Part shown: positions 26,555 through 35,302 of the stretch, piece after piece
Layout: every line of letters starts with the position of its first letter
How positions within the stretch are numbered: the stretch's first letter is position 1
Assembly: GCA_018222605.1 (NCBI GenBank)
Contig: JAAEZZ010000007.1
Location: 160,522-224,521, forward strand
From: Alphaproteobacteria bacterium
Lineage (GTDB): Bacteria > Pseudomonadota > Alphaproteobacteria > Caulobacterales > Hyphomonadaceae
Direction of reading: 5' to 3'
Length of the DNA stretch: 64,000 nt
Notes under the pieces: model-generated
What the model saw: the letters and a program-made list of their open reading frames with translations, nothing else
What the model was told of the DNA's origin: nothing
The model's database searches: none
Position numbers and translations under genes: made by a program

Positions 26555-27934
26555 ATGACCTGGACCCCGTCAGACTGGCGCAATCTGCCAGCAAAGCACA
26601 TTCCGGAGGATTACCCGGATAGTGCTGCGCTTGCTGCAGTTGAAGCGAAGCTCAAGAGCTTTCCGCCGCTCGTCTTTGCGGGCGAGGCACGTCGTTTGAA
26701 AACCCGTCTGGCCGATGTGGCCGCGGGTAAGGCGTTCCTGCTTCAGGGCGGCGATTGTGCCGAAAGCTTCAAGGAATTCCATCCGGACAATATCCGCGAC
26801 ACGTTCCGCGTGATCCTGCAGATGGCGGTCGTGCTGACCTTTGCGGCCTCCAAGCCAGTGGTCAAGGTTGGGCGGATCGCAGGCCAGTTCGGCAAGCCGC
26901 GTTCGTCCCCGACCGAGACGATAGATGGCGTCACGCTGCCGTCCTATCGCGGCGACAACATCAATGGCATGGACTTCAACGAGCAGAGCCGGGTGCCGGA
27001 CCCTGAGCGCTTGGTTCAGGGTTATTCCCAATCGGCCGCGACGCTGAACCTGCTGCGCGCGTTCAGCAATGGTGGCTATGCGAGCCTGGCCAACGTCCAC
27101 AAATGGACGCTGGGCTTCGTGGACCGCAGCCCGCAGGGCGAACGCTACGAGAAGCTGGCAGACCAGATTTCCAAGTCTCTGGACTTCATGCAGGCCGTCG
27201 GCTTGAACGCCGACACGATCCCGCAAATGTCGCAGGTGGAATTCTACACCAGCCACGAAGCGCTGCTGCTGGGCTATGAAGAAGCCATGACGCGGATCGA
27301 TTCCACGTCTGGCGAATGGTACGACACCTCCGCGCACATGCTGTGGATTGGTCACCGCACACGCCAGGTGGATCACGCGCACGTCAATTTCTGCAAGGGC
27401 GTCCGCAACCCGATCGGCATCAAGTGTGGACCGGGCATGGGCACGGATGAGCTGCTGCGCCTGATCGATACGCTGAACCCGAAGGATGAGGCCGGCCGCA
27501 TCACGCTGATCTCCCGCTTCGGCAGTGAAGGCGTGGCTGGGGGCCTGCCGCCGCTGGCGCGCGCCGTGAAGGAAAGCGGTCGCACAGTGGTCTGGTCCTG
27601 TGACCCGATGCACGGCAATACGCTGAAAACCGATAGCGGCTTCAAGACGCGTCCGGTGGATCGCATCCTGTCTGAAGTGCGTCAGTTCGTGGATGTTCTG
27701 TCCGCTGAGGGCTGCTACCCGGGCGGCGTGCACTTTGAGATGACCGGCCAGAATGTCACCGAGTGTATTGGCGGCGCACAGGCCATCTCTGAAGAAGACC
27801 TGTCATCACGATACCACACTCACTGTGATCCTCGCCTGAATGGCGAACAGGCCCTTGAACTGGCCTTCATGATCGCGGAGAAGCTGCAGGCCGTGAATGT
27901 GGCGGGCAATTCTGAGGCCCGCAAGGCAGGATAA
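26555..27934 (+). CDS. aroG: 3-deoxy-7-phosphoheptulonate synthase, class II
   Basis: First enzyme of the shikimate pathway, joining erythrose-4-phosphate and phosphoenolpyruvate. 459 aa, typical of the plant-like class II form. Signatures include [11 protein letters not shown] (metal-binding Cys), [13 protein letters not shown], the metal-site His in CDPMHGNT, and [11 protein letters not shown]. The ATG at 26555 has GGAG 8 nt upstream; the nine codons above it are disregarded. A MATE transporter gene follows after 13 nt. The symbol varies by genome (aroG, aroH or aroF). Confidence 0.95.
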   Translation: MTWTPSDWRNLPAKHIPEDYPDSAALAAVEAKLKSFPPLVFAGEARRLKTRLADVAAGKAFLLQGGDCAESFKEFHPDNIRDTFRVILQMAVVLTFAASKPVVKVGRIAGQFGKPRSSPTETIDGVTLPSYRGDNINGMDFNEQSRVPDPERLVQGYSQSAATLNLLRAFSNGGYASLANVHKWTLGFVDRSPQGERYEKLADQISKSLDFMQAVGLNADTIPQMSQVEFYTSHEALLLGYEEAMTRIDSTSGEWYDTSAHMLWIGHRTRQVDHAHVNFCKGVRNPIGIKCGPGMGTDELLRLIDTLNPKDEAGRITLISRFGSEGVAGGLPPLARAVKESGRTVVWSCDPMHGNTLKTDSGFKTRPVDRILSEVRQFVDVLSAEGCYPGGVHFEMTGQNVTECIGGAQAISEEDLSSRYHTHCDPRLNGEQALELAFMIAEKLQAVNVAGNSEARKAG

Positions 27935-27947
27935 GAGAGACAGTTCC

Positions 27948-29369
27948 ATGCGTATGTTTCGCCTGGGCTGGCCTGCCTGGGCGAGGCCAGCTGACATTGG
28001 AGATTTGCTTCGGCTTTCGGTGCCGATTGCCTTTACGCGCATGTCGCAGATGCTGATGGGCGTGACGGATGCAATCGTGCTCGGACAGTTTGCTCCGGGC
28101 GAATTGCCCTACATCCTGAACTCCTGGCTGCCTATGGGCGTGTCGCTGGGGCTTGGAATCGGCATTCTTCTGGGCGTGCAGGTTCTGACCTCAGAACTTC
28201 TCGGCATTGGCCGGGAAGGCGAAAGCGGGCGCATCTTCCGGCGGGGCTTTGTGACCAGCCTGGTGCTGGGCGTGGTGCTGATGGCGGTCGTCTATTTCTC
28301 TGCCGGGGCCCTGTTCCATTGGCTGTTTGTAGACATCGCGCCAAAGACAGAGGCCGTGGATCAGGCCGATCCTGAACTGGTGGCCTCATCGGTTGCGCAT
28401 GTGACGCGCATCCTGTCCCTTGGCCTTGTCGGTTTCATGATCTCGACCGTCTGCAGCTATTACCTTGAAGCGCTGCGTCGGCCGCTGCTTGTGACGGCAG
28501 TGATGTATTTTGGCGTGTTCCTCAATCTGGGGATCGACCTGGCGCTTGTGGGCGGCTTCTGGGGCTTTGAGCCGATGGGGGCAGAGGGCGTTGCGTGGGC
28601 AACTACAGGCTCGCGCTGGGCGCTGACATTGGTAATGCTGGTGCTGGTCCTCATTCTGACCCCGGCGCTGACGCGGTCTACGCGCAAGGCGGCTCCGAAT
28701 GAGGCTCGCCGGCAGCTATCGGTTGGCTCGGGCACAGCGATCAGCAACATTGCGGAATGGGGCGGCTTCAACCTGACCTATATCATCGCGACCTGGATCA
28801 GCCTCGCGGCCAATACGGTCTATGGCTATGCCATCCAGATGATGGGCCTGTGCTTCATGTTCTATCTGGGCATCGCCTCAGCGACGAGTGTGCGCGTGGC
28901 GGAGGCCTATGGGCGGGGCAATGTGGCGGAAATCCGCGATGCTGGCCGCCTGGGTGTGGCTGCGACCGTGCTGATGGGGGTAATCTTGGGTGTATTGGTT
29001 GTGCTGTTCAATCACACGCTGGCTGGCCTGCTGGTGCGCGATTCTGCGGTGCTGAACGGCGTACAGCTCGCCCCGGCCATTGCAGGCCTCCTGGCCTATG
29101 CTGCCGTCGCGACGCTGTTTGACGGACTTCAGGCGACCTCCTCTTTTGCCCTGAGAGCACAGGAAGTGATCTGGAGCCCCAGCGTGATCCATATCGGATC
29201 CTTCTTCCTGGTGATGATTCCGGCCTGCTACTGGTTGGGCATTGTCCGCGAAGGCGGGGCGACCGGCATGATGCTGGGCGTCATGTTGGGTGTGTTTACG
29301 GCCGGATCACTCCAGACCATCCTGCTGGAATGGAAAACGGCGCGCCAGGCAAGCCAGCGCGCCGCTTGA
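27948..29369 (+). CDS. MATE-family efflux transporter
   Basis: Inner membrane exporter of 473 aa with about 12 hydrophobic segments in two similar halves, coupling ion entry to extrusion of organic cations or drugs. RLSVPIAFTRMSQMLMGVTDAIVLG opens the first bundle in the way MATE proteins do, and the second half restarts at GSGTAISNIAEWGGFN. The ATG at 27948 has AGAGAGA upstream; the 17 codons above it lie inside aroG. It is probably cotranscribed with aroG, though no functional link is known. Confidence 0.9.
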   Translation: MRMFRLGWPAWARPADIGDLLRLSVPIAFTRMSQMLMGVTDAIVLGQFAPGELPYILNSWLPMGVSLGLGIGILLGVQVLTSELLGIGREGESGRIFRRGFVTSLVLGVVLMAVVYFSAGALFHWLFVDIAPKTEAVDQADPELVASSVAHVTRILSLGLVGFMISTVCSYYLEALRRPLLVTAVMYFGVFLNLGIDLALVGGFWGFEPMGAEGVAWATTGSRWALTLVMLVLVLILTPALTRSTRKAAPNEARRQLSVGSGTAISNIAEWGGFNLTYIIATWISLAANTVYGYAIQMMGLCFMFYLGIASATSVRVAEAYGRGNVAEIRDAGRLGVAATVLMGVILGVLVVLFNHTLAGLLVRDSAVLNGVQLAPAIAGLLAYAAVATLFDGLQATSSFALRAQEVIWSPSVIHIGSFFLVMIPACYWLGIVREGGATGMMLGVMLGVFTAGSLQTILLEWKTARQASQRAA

Positions 29370-29380
29370 ATTCCACTGCA

Positions 29381-29398
29381 CAGGGCTGGGTAGCCCTG
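29381..29398. terminator. Hairpin between convergent MATE and HU genes
   Basis: CAGGGCT (29381-29387) and AGCCCTG (29392-29398) form a perfect 7-bp stem with a GGGT loop. It sits between the two stop codons and could act on both strands. No T-run is present, so termination activity is uncertain. Confidence 0.5.
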
Positions 29399-29407
29399 CA
29401 GGAAATC

Positions 29408-29674
29408 CTAGAGGTCTTTCAGAGCCGAGGCCGGCTTGAAAGCGGCCGAGGTCTTTTCCGGGATCTTGATTTCTTCACCCGTGGCCGGGTTACGGCCGGT
29501 GCGGGCATTCCGGGTTTTGGCCGAGAATGTGCCGAAACCGGCGATAGCCACTTGCTGGCGGCTTTTCACGGCGCCGGCGATGGCTTCAAATACGGCGTCA
29601 ACAGCTTTGCCAGCGTCGCTTTGCGACAGGCCGGATTCCGCTGCAACAGCCTTGGTAAGTTCACCCTTGTTCAT
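29408..29674 (-). CDS. hup: HU-family histone-like DNA-binding protein
   Basis: Nucleoid protein of 88 aa. The N-terminal MNKGELTKAVAA is followed by the HU signature GFGTFSAKTRNARTGRNP, whose arm wraps the DNA minor groove, and by FKPASALKDL at the end. GAGGAGA lies 6 nt upstream of the ATG, a strong site fitting an abundant protein. A 7-bp inverted repeat lies in its leader. HU rather than IHF is favoured by length and the canonical HU arm. Confidence 0.95.
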   Translation of the reverse strand: MNKGELTKAVAAESGLSQSDAGKAVDAVFEAIAGAVKSRQQVAIAGFGTFSAKTRNARTGRNPATGEEIKIPEKTSAAFKPASALKDL

Positions 29675-29694
29675 AGGGGTTCTCCTCTAAGTTA

Positions 29695-29714
29695 AACGGC
29701 GATCCCACGCCGTT
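29695..29714 (-). promoter_or_regulatory. Inverted repeat in the HU gene leader
   Basis: AACGGCG (29695-29701) and CGCCGTT (29708-29714) are perfect 7-bp arms around six bases. It lies 21-40 nt before the HU start, so it may be an operator or a leader hairpin close to the ribosome site. Confidence 0.35.
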
Positions 29715-29773
29715 GGTGCGACATACCCACGATTCGTAACACATGAATATGCCGGATTCCCAATAAAGACGGG

Positions 29774-30685
29774 CTATGCGCCGAGAATCCAGCCCTCTTC
29801 TGACTGAATTTGCGACATTTTTTCCTCGTCAAGCGAATTATTTGTGGAAATAGGGGCTCCAAGTTGCCCTTTTTCGTCAAGTTCTGAGTAATGACGGGCA
29901 ATCTCGCGAACTTGGGCGGCGTCCGTCGTCTCGCCTTTTTCCGGTTTTGCCTTGATCAGAGAAGGGTAAATCTCGGTCATCACGACCTTGATTCCGTCAA
30001 GCGTTTCATTGTTCAGTTCGCCATCCGGAAATTCGAACGGCCAGACGCGGGAGTTTGGAAACGCCTCACGCAAGCCGTGCACGTGCGGAATGCCGGTCAG
30101 CGACTGACTGCCGACACTACCGGTATAGGCGAGCTGCCAGACCGATTTCGGCTGGCCCAGCTTGCTTGCGCGCAGATAGGTCTCGACTTCCCGGAATTCC
30201 GGCAGGGTCTGACCCTCAAATTCCGGCTTCTTGTCAGACAGGGTGGAAACGACATCGCGGGCCTGTGCACCCCAGAAGGGGAATGGACCCTTCGAAATCG
30301 CATAGTTCATGCCTGCTGCAATCGCGTAGCGGGCATTGGAATTGTCCGCCTTGTCCTTCAGCTTTGAGGCCAGATGCGCGTGCATGGCCTGCCAGGGGGC
30401 CTTCTCCGAAACGTGGAGGCCAAGGGCCTTAGCCGTTCCGGCGGGATAGCCGAGGGCAAAGTCAAAGCCGAGCAGGACGCGGTCTCCGCGCCCTGTCAGC
30501 TTGGCGATGATGCCGTTGAGAAACTCCCGCGCCTTCAGGCGGGTCTCGATGTTGGCGGATTGGTATTGAAACTTCAGCCGGGCATCCCGCGCAAGAATTC
30601 CGATCCATATGGAATTCTTGCCGGTCACCGGTTTCGATGCAGCACTCCAGTCAACCATTATGTAGGCATCAAACAGACGCGACAT
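29774..30685 (-). CDS. DUF429-like RNase H-fold protein of unknown function
   Basis: 303 aa, soluble. The N terminus FDAYIMVDWSAASKPVTG and the block LLGFDFALGYPAGTA resemble the paired acidic motifs of DUF429/RNase H-fold proteins (VDxS and FDxxxGxP). Homologues in alphaproteobacteria are, as I recall, often labelled molybdopterin-guanine dinucleotide or CbiG proteins; nothing visible here supports that, and no cofactor genes are nearby. The ATG is 2 nt downstream of the oxidoreductase stop, so the two genes form an operon. Function unknown. Confidence 0.75.
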   Translation of the reverse strand: MSRLFDAYIMVDWSAASKPVTGKNSIWIGILARDARLKFQYQSANIETRLKAREFLNGIIAKLTGRGDRVLLGFDFALGYPAGTAKALGLHVSEKAPWQAMHAHLASKLKDKADNSNARYAIAAGMNYAISKGPFPFWGAQARDVVSTLSDKKPEFEGQTLPEFREVETYLRASKLGQPKSVWQLAYTGSVGSQSLTGIPHVHGLREAFPNSRVWPFEFPDGELNNETLDGIKVVMTEIYPSLIKAKPEKGETTDAAQVREIARHYSELDEKGQLGAPISTNNSLDEEKMSQIQSEEGWILGA

Positions 30686-30687
30686 GA

Positions 30688-31710
30688 CTACCCCAGTTTT
30701 ACAAGCATTTTGCCCTTGTTGGCCCCGCTGAAGAGACCAAGGAACGCGTCGGGTGCCTTATCAATTCCTTCCATGACCGTCTCCTCGTATTTCACCTGAC
30801 CTGATGAAATCCACTCGGCCATGTCCTTGAAGAAGGCGGGCTGCATGTCAGCATGGGTGGAGACGATAAAACCCTGAATTTTTAGCTGTTTGCCGACAAC
30901 CTGGATAATGTTGTGCGGCCCTGTGGGCTGTCCGGTCTCATTATACTGGGCGATCATGCCGCATTCGGCAAAGCGGGCCATCGGACGGGCGCACTCGATG
31001 GCGGCCGTCAGATGGTCTCCGCCGACATTGTCGAAATAGACATCAATGCCTTTGGGCGCGGCTTCTTTCAGCGCCTTCACGAGGCCCTGAAAGCCGCCAG
31101 CGGCCTTGTAATCGATCACATGGTCAGCGCCGAGGGATTTGACGAAGTCGCACTTCTCCTGGCCGCCGGCTGAGCCGATGACGTTGCAGTTCTTGATCTT
31201 GGCAATCTGTACGACAGTCGAGCCGACAGCGCCTGCTGAGCCCGACACAAATACCGTGTCGCCTTCTTTCAGCTCTGCCACGCGCAGGATGCCTGCATAG
31301 GCGGTGAGCCCCGGCATGCCTGCAATGCCCAGGAAGGCGCTTTCCGGCAGACCGACATCCGGCAGCTTCTGCGCCATGACGGCTTCCGGTTTTGCTGTCC
31401 AGGCCGTGCGCCAGCCCGCCATGGAGGAGACGAGGTCGCCTTCCTTGTAGTCGGGATGGTTGGAGGCCGTGACGCGGCCTACGGCGCCGCCTTGCATCGT
31501 TTCGCCGATCTGGAAGGGCGGTACATAGCTTTCGCGGTCATACATGCGGCCGCGCATATAGGGATCAACCGACATCCAGTCATTCTGAACCTGGATTTCG
31601 CCATCACCGGGGGCGGTGACATCGACAGTCTTCTTCTGGAAGTCTGAGAGTTTGGGGGTGCCGACAGGGCGTTCGGCGAGCGCCCATTCTGTTGAAGTCA
31701 TATTGGCCAT
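30688..31710 (-). CDS. Zinc-independent MDR oxidoreductase (PTGR/CurA-like)
   Basis: Cytoplasmic NADPH-dependent reductase of 340 aa in the medium-chain family, like leukotriene B4 dehydrogenases and CurA. It has the SVDPYMRGRM substrate-region motif and an AGAVGSTVVQIAK nucleotide-binding loop, and lacks the zinc-binding Cys cluster. AAGGAA precedes the ATG at 31710. It is distantly paralogous to the gene at 57518. The likely reaction is reduction of an enone double bond; the substrate is unknown. It leads the two-gene operon with the DUF429-like gene. Confidence 0.9.
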   Translation of the reverse strand: MANMTSTEWALAERPVGTPKLSDFQKKTVDVTAPGDGEIQVQNDWMSVDPYMRGRMYDRESYVPPFQIGETMQGGAVGRVTASNHPDYKEGDLVSSMAGWRTAWTAKPEAVMAQKLPDVGLPESAFLGIAGMPGLTAYAGILRVAELKEGDTVFVSGSAGAVGSTVVQIAKIKNCNVIGSAGGQEKCDFVKSLGADHVIDYKAAGGFQGLVKALKEAAPKGIDVYFDNVGGDHLTAAIECARPMARFAECGMIAQYNETGQPTGPHNIIQVVGKQLKIQGFIVSTHADMQPAFFKDMAEWISSGQVKYEETVMEGIDKAPDAFLGLFSGANKGKMLVKLG

Positions 31711-31880
31711 GAGAGTTTCCTTCCTGCTGTTTTTCTAGTCTTCTAAGTGGACTTGCCCCACTCCGAAGTGAAGGGGCAGGTGTCAGGAAAACCGGTAGTC
31801 TTTCTCAGTTGCGCGTGCCTGCAGGGCTTGCAGCGTCAGGCGATGCAGTGTCTTAAGGTGGGCAAGAGGGCTAACCTGAC

Positions 31881-32804
31881 ATGACTATTTTGAAGGTAGG
31901 CGTCGCTGGCGCCGGTGTGTTCGGCAACTATCATGCGCAGAAGGCCGCTGCCTCTGCCCAAACCGAGCTTGTTGGCGTTTTCGATCTGGACCTTGAGCGC
32001 GCAGATCGTGTGGCTGCCCAATTCGGGGCGAAGGGCTTTGACAGCTATGAAGCGTTTCTGGCGGCCTGCGATGCCATCGTGATCGCCGTGCCTGCGACAT
32101 GGCATGAAAAGCTCGCCCGTCAGGCCATTGAAGCCCATTGCCATGTGCTGGTGGAAAAGCCGCTGGCGCTGAATGGCAAGGCTGCGCGCGATCTGGCCGA
32201 TGAAGCCGCTGCCCGTGGCCGTATCCTTCAGGTCGGCCATCAGGAGCGTTTTGTGGCGCGCGCCATGGGTGTGCTGGCGATCGAGGAAACACCACTGCTG
32301 ATCGAATCCGTTCGCGCAGGCCCCCCGGCACCTGATAATCGCGCGGGGGATGTCTCCGTGATCTGGGATCTCATGATCCATGATCTGGACCTTGCCGCCA
32401 TGATGATGGGCAATGAATTCACCGGCGTAATGGCGAGTGGCAAGCGCGTGCATTCCGACCATATCGATGAGGCGAGCGCCCAGTTTACCTATGCCAGCGG
32501 CGGCGTTGCGCGCCTGCGGGCCAGCCGCGCCGCAGAGGCACGCGAGCGGACCATGCATGTGGTCTATCCGTCAGGCGAAATCTCCATCGACTTCCTGACA
32601 CGCCAGCTGAAGAACACGACGCCCTATGATGTGCGCGTGGATATTGCCGCTGAGCTGCCAGACCCTCTGGGCGCCGCAGACCGCGGTTTTTACGCAGCCT
32701 GTCTGGGCCTCGCCCGCAGCCCGGTTCCGGCGCACGGTACGGTCGGCGCCGTCGCCATGGCGGAAGCGGCCGAGAAGGCCATCCTGACAAAACTGGATGC
32801 CTGA
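31881..32804 (+). CDS. Gfo/Idh/MocA-family oxidoreductase
   Basis: 307-aa NAD(P)-dependent dehydrogenase fold. The Rossmann loop is VGVAGAGVFGNYHAQKA at the N terminus, followed by the hallmark VEKPLAL near residue 93 and an alpha/beta C-terminal domain. Such enzymes act on sugars, sugar nucleotides or inositols; the substrate is not deducible. It stands alone on the plus strand, convergent with pth (3 nt between stops). Confidence 0.88.
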   Translation: MTILKVGVAGAGVFGNYHAQKAAASAQTELVGVFDLDLERADRVAAQFGAKGFDSYEAFLAACDAIVIAVPATWHEKLARQAIEAHCHVLVEKPLALNGKAARDLADEAAARGRILQVGHQERFVARAMGVLAIEETPLLIESVRAGPPAPDNRAGDVSVIWDLMIHDLDLAAMMMGNEFTGVMASGKRVHSDHIDEASAQFTYASGGVARLRASRAAEARERTMHVVYPSGEISIDFLTRQLKNTTPYDVRVDIAAELPDPLGAADRGFYAACLGLARSPVPAHGTVGAVAMAEAAEKAILTKLDA

Positions 32805-32807
32805 GGC

Positions 32808-33428
32808 CTAGTCGCCTGAGCGTGCGGTCTTTTTCGGATCGTGTTTTGGCGCAGGGGCAAGCCGCATGACTTCAGTCTGGAAGCGCTCGTCATTGCCCTC
32901 GACCAGAAAGGGCAGGGCAGACGCAATGGCCTTCGCCATCGGCTCAAACCATTCAATATCGGTCTTGGAAAAGTCTGCCAGCACATAGGGCATGACCTTT
33001 GACTTGTCGCCCGGATGGCCGACACCGATGCGCACGCGGCGGAAATTCTCGCCCAGATGCGCGATCATGGAACGGATGCCATTATTGCCGGAATGCCCGC
33101 CGCCCTGCTTCATGCGCAGACGGCCTGGCGCGAGATCGATCTCGTCATGCAGAACGACAACGTCTTCCGCGCTCAATTTGTAGAACTGGGCGGCTTTGGA
33201 CAGGGCACGGCCCGTTTCATTGTAATAGGTCTGGGGTTTGACGAGCAAAACCTTCTCGCGGCCATTGGCGGTGTTGATCACGCCTTCGGCAATTTCGCTC
33301 TCAAATTTGGAGCGCCAGGGCTGAAACCCGTATTCGCGGTGGATGAAGTCCAAAACAAGAAAACCGGCATTATGCCGGTTCTTTGCGTACTTCTCACCGG
33401 GGTTTCCCTGACCTGAAAGAATGAGCAC
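32808..33428 (-). CDS. pth: Peptidyl-tRNA hydrolase
   Basis: Releases tRNA from peptidyl-tRNA that has dropped off ribosomes. 206 aa with the start chosen here. Active-site features are the Asn in GQGNPGEKY, the catalytic His in NRHNAGF and the Asp in VVLHDEIDLAPG, and GGGHSGNNG follows. The first loop reads LSGQGNPG rather than the usual VGLGNPG. The frame opens further up at a TTG overlapping the rplY stop (33518), but the GTG at 33428 has GAGGGAGG 7 nt upstream and gives the usual family length. A charged tail of about 15 residues ends it. The rplY-pth order is common. Confidence 0.95.
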   Translation of the reverse strand: MLILSGQGNPGEKYAKNRHNAGFLVLDFIHREYGFQPWRSKFESEIAEGVINTANGREKVLLVKPQTYYNETGRALSKAAQFYKLSAEDVVVLHDEIDLAPGRLRMKQGGGHSGNNGIRSMIAHLGENFRRVRIGVGHPGDKSKVMPYVLADFSKTDIEWFEPMAKAIASALPFLVEGNDERFQTEVMRLAPAPKHDPKKTARSGD

Positions 33429-33514
33429 GGCTTTGCCTCCCTCATCCGGTATAGCAGGGGCTGGCTGCGTGCCTAGCCCTAACAGGCTGGACACGCGGGA
33501 CCAGAATGTGCGGA

Positions 33515-34183
33515 TCAATCTTCCGCTTCGTCTTCGCCGTTGTCTTCGTCAGCGGCTTTGGACTCGGTTGCGGCTTCTTCTTCGTCACCTTCCTCATCGG
33601 TCGTCTCGACCTTAGCGGTGCGGCCAGCGATGGTCGCGATGGTGAAGTCACGGTCCGTGATGGTCGGCTCGGCATCGTCCGGCAGCTTGATGTCGGAGAT
33701 TTTGACATTGTCGCCGATTTCCAGCTTGGACACATCTGCGTCCAGAGATTCCGGAATGTTGCCAGCCGGGACGAGCAGTTCGACAGCGTGGCGAACCACG
33801 TTGAGCGTGCCGCCTTTTTTCAGGCCCGGAGACACTTCTTCACCGTGGAAGTGAACCGGAACTTCAACCTTGATCTGCTGGTTGGCGCTGACGCGGAACA
33901 GGTCGACGTGCATCGGCTGGTCAGAGACCGGGTGCATCTGGATGGCCTGCGGGATGACGAGCTGTTTCTTGCCTTCGTGGACCAGCGTGGCCGTGGAGGA
34001 CAGGAAGTGGCCGGTTTCGATGGCTTTCAGCACTTCGTTGCGCTTCAGGCTGATGGCAACCGGCTTGTCGCCGCCGCCATAAAGAACGCCGGGGACGAGC
34101 CCTTCGCGGCGTGCTGCACGGGAACCGCCGGTGCCTACGCGCTCGCGCAGCTCAACATTGAACGTAATGGTTGGTTTGGACAT
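33515..34183 (-). CDS. rplY: 50S ribosomal protein L25/Ctc
   Basis: 5S rRNA-binding ribosomal protein of the long (Ctc/TL5) type, 222 aa. The N-terminal L25 domain has VELRERVGTGGSRAARREG and PGVLYGG; the C-terminal TL5-like domain follows from about residue 95. It ends in an acidic tail rich in Glu and Asp. AAGGA lies 6 nt before the ATG. A good promoter lies upstream at 34281-34309. pth follows. Confidence 0.95.
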   Translation of the reverse strand: MSKPTITFNVELRERVGTGGSRAARREGLVPGVLYGGGDKPVAISLKRNEVLKAIETGHFLSSTATLVHEGKKQLVIPQAIQMHPVSDQPMHVDLFRVSANQQIKVEVPVHFHGEEVSPGLKKGGTLNVVRHAVELLVPAGNIPESLDADVSKLEIGDNVKISDIKLPDDAEPTITDRDFTIATIAGRTAKVETTDEEGDEEEAATESKAADEDNGEDEAED

Positions 34184-34280
34184 GTTTTTTCCTTTCGCCC
34201 TCGACTCCGCCTCTGCTGTTATCTCTGAAGAGGTAAGAAGCTGACACGTACGGCCTTGCGCCGTCGTTTCTGAAGGCGCG

Positions 34281-34309
34281 CCTATAGGCGATGTTCAGGA
34301 GGCTGGCAA
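34281..34309 (-). promoter_or_regulatory. Sigma-70-like promoter for rplY-pth
   Basis: On the minus strand TTGCCA (34309-34304) and TATAGG (34286-34281) are separated by exactly 17 bases. That is five and four matches to the consensus hexamers. Transcription would begin about 90 nt before the rplY start. Confidence 0.55.
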
Positions 34310-34671
34310 GGCATTAGGGCAGGCGAGGGGCCTGCCATCGCACCGCGATTTACCGAGGCAGGCCCAAGCTCAAGCGCCGGGCTTGTGCTCTCTGTCGCAA
34401 CATCCTTCGACTTCGCTCAGGATGAGTCCGCTCTTACCGCACCCCCGAAGCGCTCATGCTGAGCGAAGTCGAAGGATGTCGCGGGCACCTCTCGGTACAG
34501 TTTTCGCAGGTCTGACGCCGTTATTAGCAAGTATCAAGTCAGTTGAGCCTTTACTGATACCCCCCGCTTTACGCCCAGCGCCCACCTTTTTCCCCACCCA
34601 CAAAGCCAGATATTTCCCTCTCAGACCAAGGTCGGGGATGGTGGTAGGCGGAAATCGCGTAGACTGGTAAA
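34310..34671. other. Intergenic region rich in short hairpins and a long inverted repeat
   Basis: No supported gene. Besides the repeat at 34400-34479 it holds GGCAGG/CCTGCC (34318-34336) and CAAGC/GCTTG around 34373-34387. The stretch 34500-34671 contains nothing I can name. A short open frame across the repeat translates the repeat itself and is not counted. Confidence 0.5.
34400..34479. repeat. Long inverted repeat, member of a dispersed family
   Basis: Left arm 34400-34426 and right arm 34453-34479 are 27 bases each and complementary at 26 positions, around a 26-nt loop. The core is TCGACTTCGCTCAGGATG and its complement. The same core recurs at 49051-49122 in this window, so it is a dispersed element. 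Confidence 0.8.
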
Positions 34672-34908
34672 ATGAATGCGGGAGGAAACGCGCTGAAACA
34701 TCACATCATGATCGCACTTGGCATTCTGATGGGCCTGGTCTTTGCGTTCCGGGCCGCGGTCGCGATTCTGGAGCCCGGATTCGGCTTTCGGGAGATATAT
34801 CTGCTGGGCGGGCTGGTCCTGTCAGGCTGGCTGATCATTGGCGGCCTGGCCGAGTGGCGTCATGCGCGCAGCCTCGCCAAATCCGATGCGCCGGCCACGA
34901 AAGACTGA
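34672..34908 (+). CDS. Small two-helix membrane protein, unknown function
   Basis: 78 aa with two hydrophobic segments (about residues 11-30 and 40-58) and charged ends. No strong Shine-Dalgarno precedes the ATG at 34672; GGGAGG lies inside the frame, with the next ATG at 34708. It could be real or a chance frame. It precedes the acetate transport genes on the same strand by about 120 nt. I recognise no family. Confidence 0.5.
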   Translation: MNAGGNALKHHIMIALGILMGLVFAFRAAVAILEPGFGFREIYLLGGLVLSGWLIIGGLAEWRHARSLAKSDAPATKD

Positions 34909-35031
34909 TCCCCGCGGGCCGCTTTCGCCTCTCTCTTAGACCAAAGTACACCTTCCCCATCCCGGCCCCTTCCGGCAGCCTGCAAGCTGCGGAACACCCG
35001 CAAAAAGACAAAAATGTCATGGGAGGAAAAC

Positions 35032-35298
35032 GTGTCGGAACCAAGCAAGGAAATTGATGGGAAAGGGTATTGGCGCGAAGTCGTCAGGCTGACCCTTGTC
35101 CTGCTCGCCATCTGGTTTGCAGTGTCTTATGGGGCAGGCATCCTGTTCCGGGACTGGCTGGATAATGTCTCGATTGGCGGCGCGCCGCTCGGCTTCTGGT
35201 TCGCTCAGAACGGATCGATCTACGTCTTTGTGGGTCTGATCTTCTATTATTGCCGCGCCATGAACCGCCTCGAAAAGAAATACGGCGTGGAGGCCTGA
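35032..35298 (+). CDS. DUF4212 small subunit of a sodium:solute symporter
   Basis: 88-aa membrane protein with two helices (around residues 20-42 and 55-75), of the DUF4212 family that is regularly found directly before an acetate-type SSS transporter. FWFAQNGSIYVFVGLIFYY is the conserved-looking core. The frame also has an ATG at 35014, but the GTG at 35032 has GGGAGG 5 nt upstream and is preferred. It ends 4 nt before the symporter gene. Probably an accessory subunit of that transporter, a role inferred from constant pairing. Confidence 0.9.
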   Translation: MSEPSKEIDGKGYWREVVRLTLVLLAIWFAVSYGAGILFRDWLDNVSIGGAPLGFWFAQNGSIYVFVGLIFYYCRAMNRLEKKYGVEA

Positions 35299-35302
35299 GA
35301 CG

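Noticed and set aside
34383..34670. 95-codon frame across the first dispersed repeat
   Set aside because: Its translation (HAERSRRM) is the repeat itself.
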